From an uncultured Rhodospirillales bacterium (GTDB taxonomy: Bacteria > Pseudomonadota > Alphaproteobacteria > CALMVH01), in contig CALMVH010000057.1 in the NCBI GenBank assembly GCA_937873165.1, positions 1 to 7,600 on the forward strand: a stretch of DNA of 7,600 bases, in the 5' to 3' direction. Below the pieces are notes generated by a model. The model made no database searches. It had not been told where the DNA came from and was given only the letters and a program-made list of their open reading frames with translations. This document shows positions 6,079-7,600 of this stretch, piece by piece. Each line of letters starts with the position of its first letter. The stretch's first letter is position 1. Both the position numbers and the translations under genes were made by a program.

Positions 6079-6974
6079 CGTCTTTTACCCTTTGCAGGCG
6101 GCGTGAGCGTTTCGGGCGGCGGCAAGGGCTTGACGCCCTGGTACTGGAGAACGGACACAAAATCCAGGCGCGCCAGATCGGCCAAGGGCGTAACACGAAT
6201 CCCATTGTCATCATTGCTGGCGACAACCCCCACCGCGATCCCCGGCGGCAGCAGCCGGTCGCTGCCGGAGGTGACCACGCGTTCGCCGACGGTGATGCTG
6301 GCGCCCGCGGGCAAGAAAATCAGCTGCGGGCGCTCGCTGTCGTCAGCGCCGAGGATCGCATGGATATGGCTTTGCTCCAGAACGACCGGAATGCGCGAGT
6401 TCACATCGGTAATCAGCAGCAATCGCGCGCTTTCGTCCCCTGCCTGCACCACACGCCCAACGAATGCGCCCAGCCCGGGCTCTCCTGGACCCGAGGCGAA
6501 CGTAATGGCTGGTTGCCCTTTCTCGATGCCTTGCGAGGTACCGCCGGCTAACAATGCGCTTTGCATGAAGCCGCCGCCGGGATCGCCGATCACCCGGGTC
6601 ATGACCTGGCTGATAGCGGGATCGGGCGCGACGTGCAACTGCGCGCGCAAGGCGGCGTTCTCCGTCTCAAGCCTCAGCGCGGCGTCGCGCCACGTCACCA
6701 GCCGTCGATTCGTTTCCCGCAGGTCACGGTTTTCCTCGTACACGTGACCCCATTGGCCAAGCTCGGCCCCCCAATTGTGCAGTCCGGCGAGGGGCTGACC
6801 CAGGAAAGCCAGCGCCGGCGCGGCGGCATCGGTTACATGGCTGCGCAACGTCTCGACCAGGGCGGGGTTGGCCCGGTTCAGTCCAAGCGAAACAACCCCT
6901 ACCGAAATCAGCAGGGCGCTCATCAGGCGCGGCCCCAGGCGACGCCAGGCGAACTCGAAACGTGGCTTCGTCAC
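6075..6974 (-). CDS. mreC: Rod shape-determining protein MreC
   Basis: MreC spans the inner membrane once and links cytoplasmic MreB with PBP2 in the periplasm, helping to set cell shape. The product is 299 aa. A basic N-terminus (RRLGPR) precedes one membrane segment (about 17-34). A coiled coil (about 78-115, with ENRDLRETNRRL and LETENAALRAQL) leads into the two-part beta domain. Typical core stretches are FVGRVVQAGDESARLLLITD (171-190), with SRIPVVLE after it, and VVTSGSDRLLPPGIAVGVV (233-251). The C-terminal tail is short and proline- and lysine-rich. The start is GTG 6974: an in-frame stop at 7008-7010 allows no longer common start, and the next ATG would cut into the membrane segment. 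No strong ribosome binding site is seen. mreB does not precede it; ptsN does, 100 nt away. Confidence 0.95.
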   Translation of the reverse strand: MTKPRFEFAWRRLGPRLMSALLISVGVVSLGLNRANPALVETLRSHVTDAAAPALAFLGQPLAGLHNWGAELGQWGHVYEENRDLRETNRRLVTWRDAALRLETENAALRAQLHVAPDPAISQVMTRVIGDPGGGFMQSALLAGGTSQGIEKGQPAITFASGPGEPGLGAFVGRVVQAGDESARLLLITDVNSRIPVVLEQSHIHAILGADDSERPQLIFLPAGASITVGERVVTSGSDRLLPPGIAVGVVASNDDNGIRVTPLADLARLDFVSVLQYQGVKPLPPPETLTPPAKGKRR

Positions 6975-7020
6975 TGGTTTCAGGGAGTGCCTACTGGGGA
7001 AGTGCGGTCAAGGAAATGAA

Positions 7021-7050
7021 ACTTTAGCGCATAGCGGTTACCGGAGTCAA
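7021..7050 (-). promoter_or_regulatory. Candidate promoter for mreC-mreD-mrdA
   Basis: On the minus strand TTGACT (7050-7045, 5 of 6) and TAAAGT (7026-7021, 4 of 6) stand 18 bp apart in the 100-nt gap between ptsN and mreC. The transcript would have a leader of about 40 nt before GTG 6974. The -35 match is good and the -10 is weak. Read-through from ptsN is also possible, since no terminator is visible. Confidence 0.35.
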
Positions 7051-7074
7051 AACGCGATCTCGCCGGCACACTCA

Positions 7075-7539
7075 CTAGGCTGCGGGACGCTCCGACGAGT
7101 CGTGGATCAACGCAAAGATAGCGTCCGCCGTGCTGGAGCCCCGAATCTTCTCGCACACGCCTCCATTGCGCAGCAGCCGCGAAACCTTGGCAAGCGCCTT
7201 CAGATGATCGGCGCCCGCGTTCATGGGGGCGAGCAACAGGAACACCAGATCAACCGGCTGCTCGTCTATGGCTTCAAAGGCGACCGGCTTTTCCAACCGC
7301 GCGAACACGGCATAAACGCGGTCGAGCCCTTCCATCTTTCCATGGGGAATCGCGATCCCCTGCCCGATGCCGGTGCTGCCCAGGCGCTCACGCTCCAGCA
7401 GGATCTCGAAAATCGCAGCCTCAGGCCGGCCGGTCACCTCCGCCGCCTTGCGCGACAGCTCCTGCAGGATCTGCTTCTTGTTGCCGGCCCGCAAATGCGG
7501 CAGCACGGCGTCGGGATGGATCGCGTCGAGCGCTGCCAT
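7075..7539 (-). CDS. ptsN: Nitrogen-PTS phosphocarrier EIIA(Ntr)
   Basis: PtsN is the last phosphoryl acceptor of the regulatory nitrogen PTS (PtsP, PtsO/NPr, PtsN). It moves no sugar; it controls other proteins according to its phosphorylation state, in the cytoplasm. The 154 residues form one EIIA type-2 domain. LGSTGIGQGIAIPHGKMEGL (53-72) is the active-site segment, with His66 as the expected phosphorylation site, and EKPVAFEAIDEQPVDLVFLLLAP is the typical following core. The start ATG 7539 fits family length. Upstream the frame stays open to the window edge but holds no ATG, GTG or TTG. Only a weak GAGA-like ribosome binding site is seen. In many proteobacteria ptsN follows rpoN and hpf; the window ends too soon to tell. 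Its place directly before mreC is unusual. Confidence 0.94.
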   Translation of the reverse strand: MAALDAIHPDAVLPHLRAGNKKQILQELSRKAAEVTGRPEAAIFEILLERERLGSTGIGQGIAIPHGKMEGLDRVYAVFARLEKPVAFEAIDEQPVDLVFLLLAPMNAGADHLKALAKVSRLLRNGGVCEKIRGSSTADAIFALIHDSSERPAA

Positions 7540-7600
7540 ATCTCGTGTCTCGTCTAGTAAAGCGCGATCCTGCTCGGGTCGTTCGGCATGGTCCGGCTTC

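Noticed and set aside
5719..6747. Plus-strand open frame of 342 codons opposite mreD and mreC
   Set aside because: It is antisense to two well-supported genes, has low-complexity composition and shows no family motif.
6868..7557. Plus-strand open frame of 229 codons opposite ptsN
   Set aside because: It is a shadow of ptsN and the mreC 5' end; no domain is seen.
7554..7600. Short minus-strand frame ending in TAG at 7556-7554 (tail SRTMPNDPSRIALY) as the end of an upstream gene such as hpf
   Set aside because: Only about 15 codons are visible, and the tail does not resemble the hpf ends I know, so no gene can be supported.

Overview
The window reads almost entirely on the minus strand and joins two very different neighbourhoods. 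The right half (about 3.7-7.6 kb) is GC-rich and holds core chromosomal genes: ptsN, then mreC, mreD and mrdA (penicillin-binding protein 2). The left half (about 0-3.4 kb) is visibly lower in GC and holds surface-glycan genes: an FkbM-family methyltransferase, a coiled-coil segment, a GT4-type glycosyltransferase with N-terminal 'FD..YY...NPD' repeats, and the 5' end of a second, DxD-type glycosyltransferase. The core genes look alphaproteobacterial. The NPD-repeat and 'SWRLT' modules suggest something like Acetobacteraceae or another Rhodospirillales/Rhizobiales relative, but the exact lineage is inference.

Layout in the direction of transcription (right to left): ptsN (7539-7075), a 100-nt gap with a plausible promoter, mreC (6974-6075), mreD (6078-5554, ATGA overlap with mreC), and mrdA (5564-3693, 11-nt overlap with mreD, TTG start with a GAGG ribosome binding site). 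MreC, MreD and PBP2 are parts of the lateral-wall elongation machine (elongasome). mreB is absent from the position just upstream of mreC, and rodA is absent from the position just downstream of mrdA.

After mrdA comes a gene-poor gap of about 263 nt (3430-3692). It ends with a promoter-like pair of hexamers whose spacer and -10 are covered by a perfect 14-bp palindrome, immediately before the FkbM gene. The FkbM reading frame (3429-2488) is broken near its end. Adding one A to a run of four A (minus strand) at 2604-2607 would fuse it to the next frame (to 2006), giving a product of about 474 aa: an FkbM methyltransferase with a C-terminal coiled coil ending in 'SWRLTGPVR'. The GT4 gene follows after 4 nt, and the last, truncated glycosyltransferase starts with an ATGA overlap. 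These three or four genes therefore look like one operon for building and methylating a surface polysaccharide or glycoprotein glycan.

I see no tRNA or rRNA, CRISPR array, insertion sequence or convincing intrinsic terminator. I do not see a clearly new type of system. The most notable items are the broken methyltransferase-coiled-coil gene, the palindrome at the island promoter, the sharp composition boundary behind mrdA, and the mre/mrd cluster without its usual end genes.
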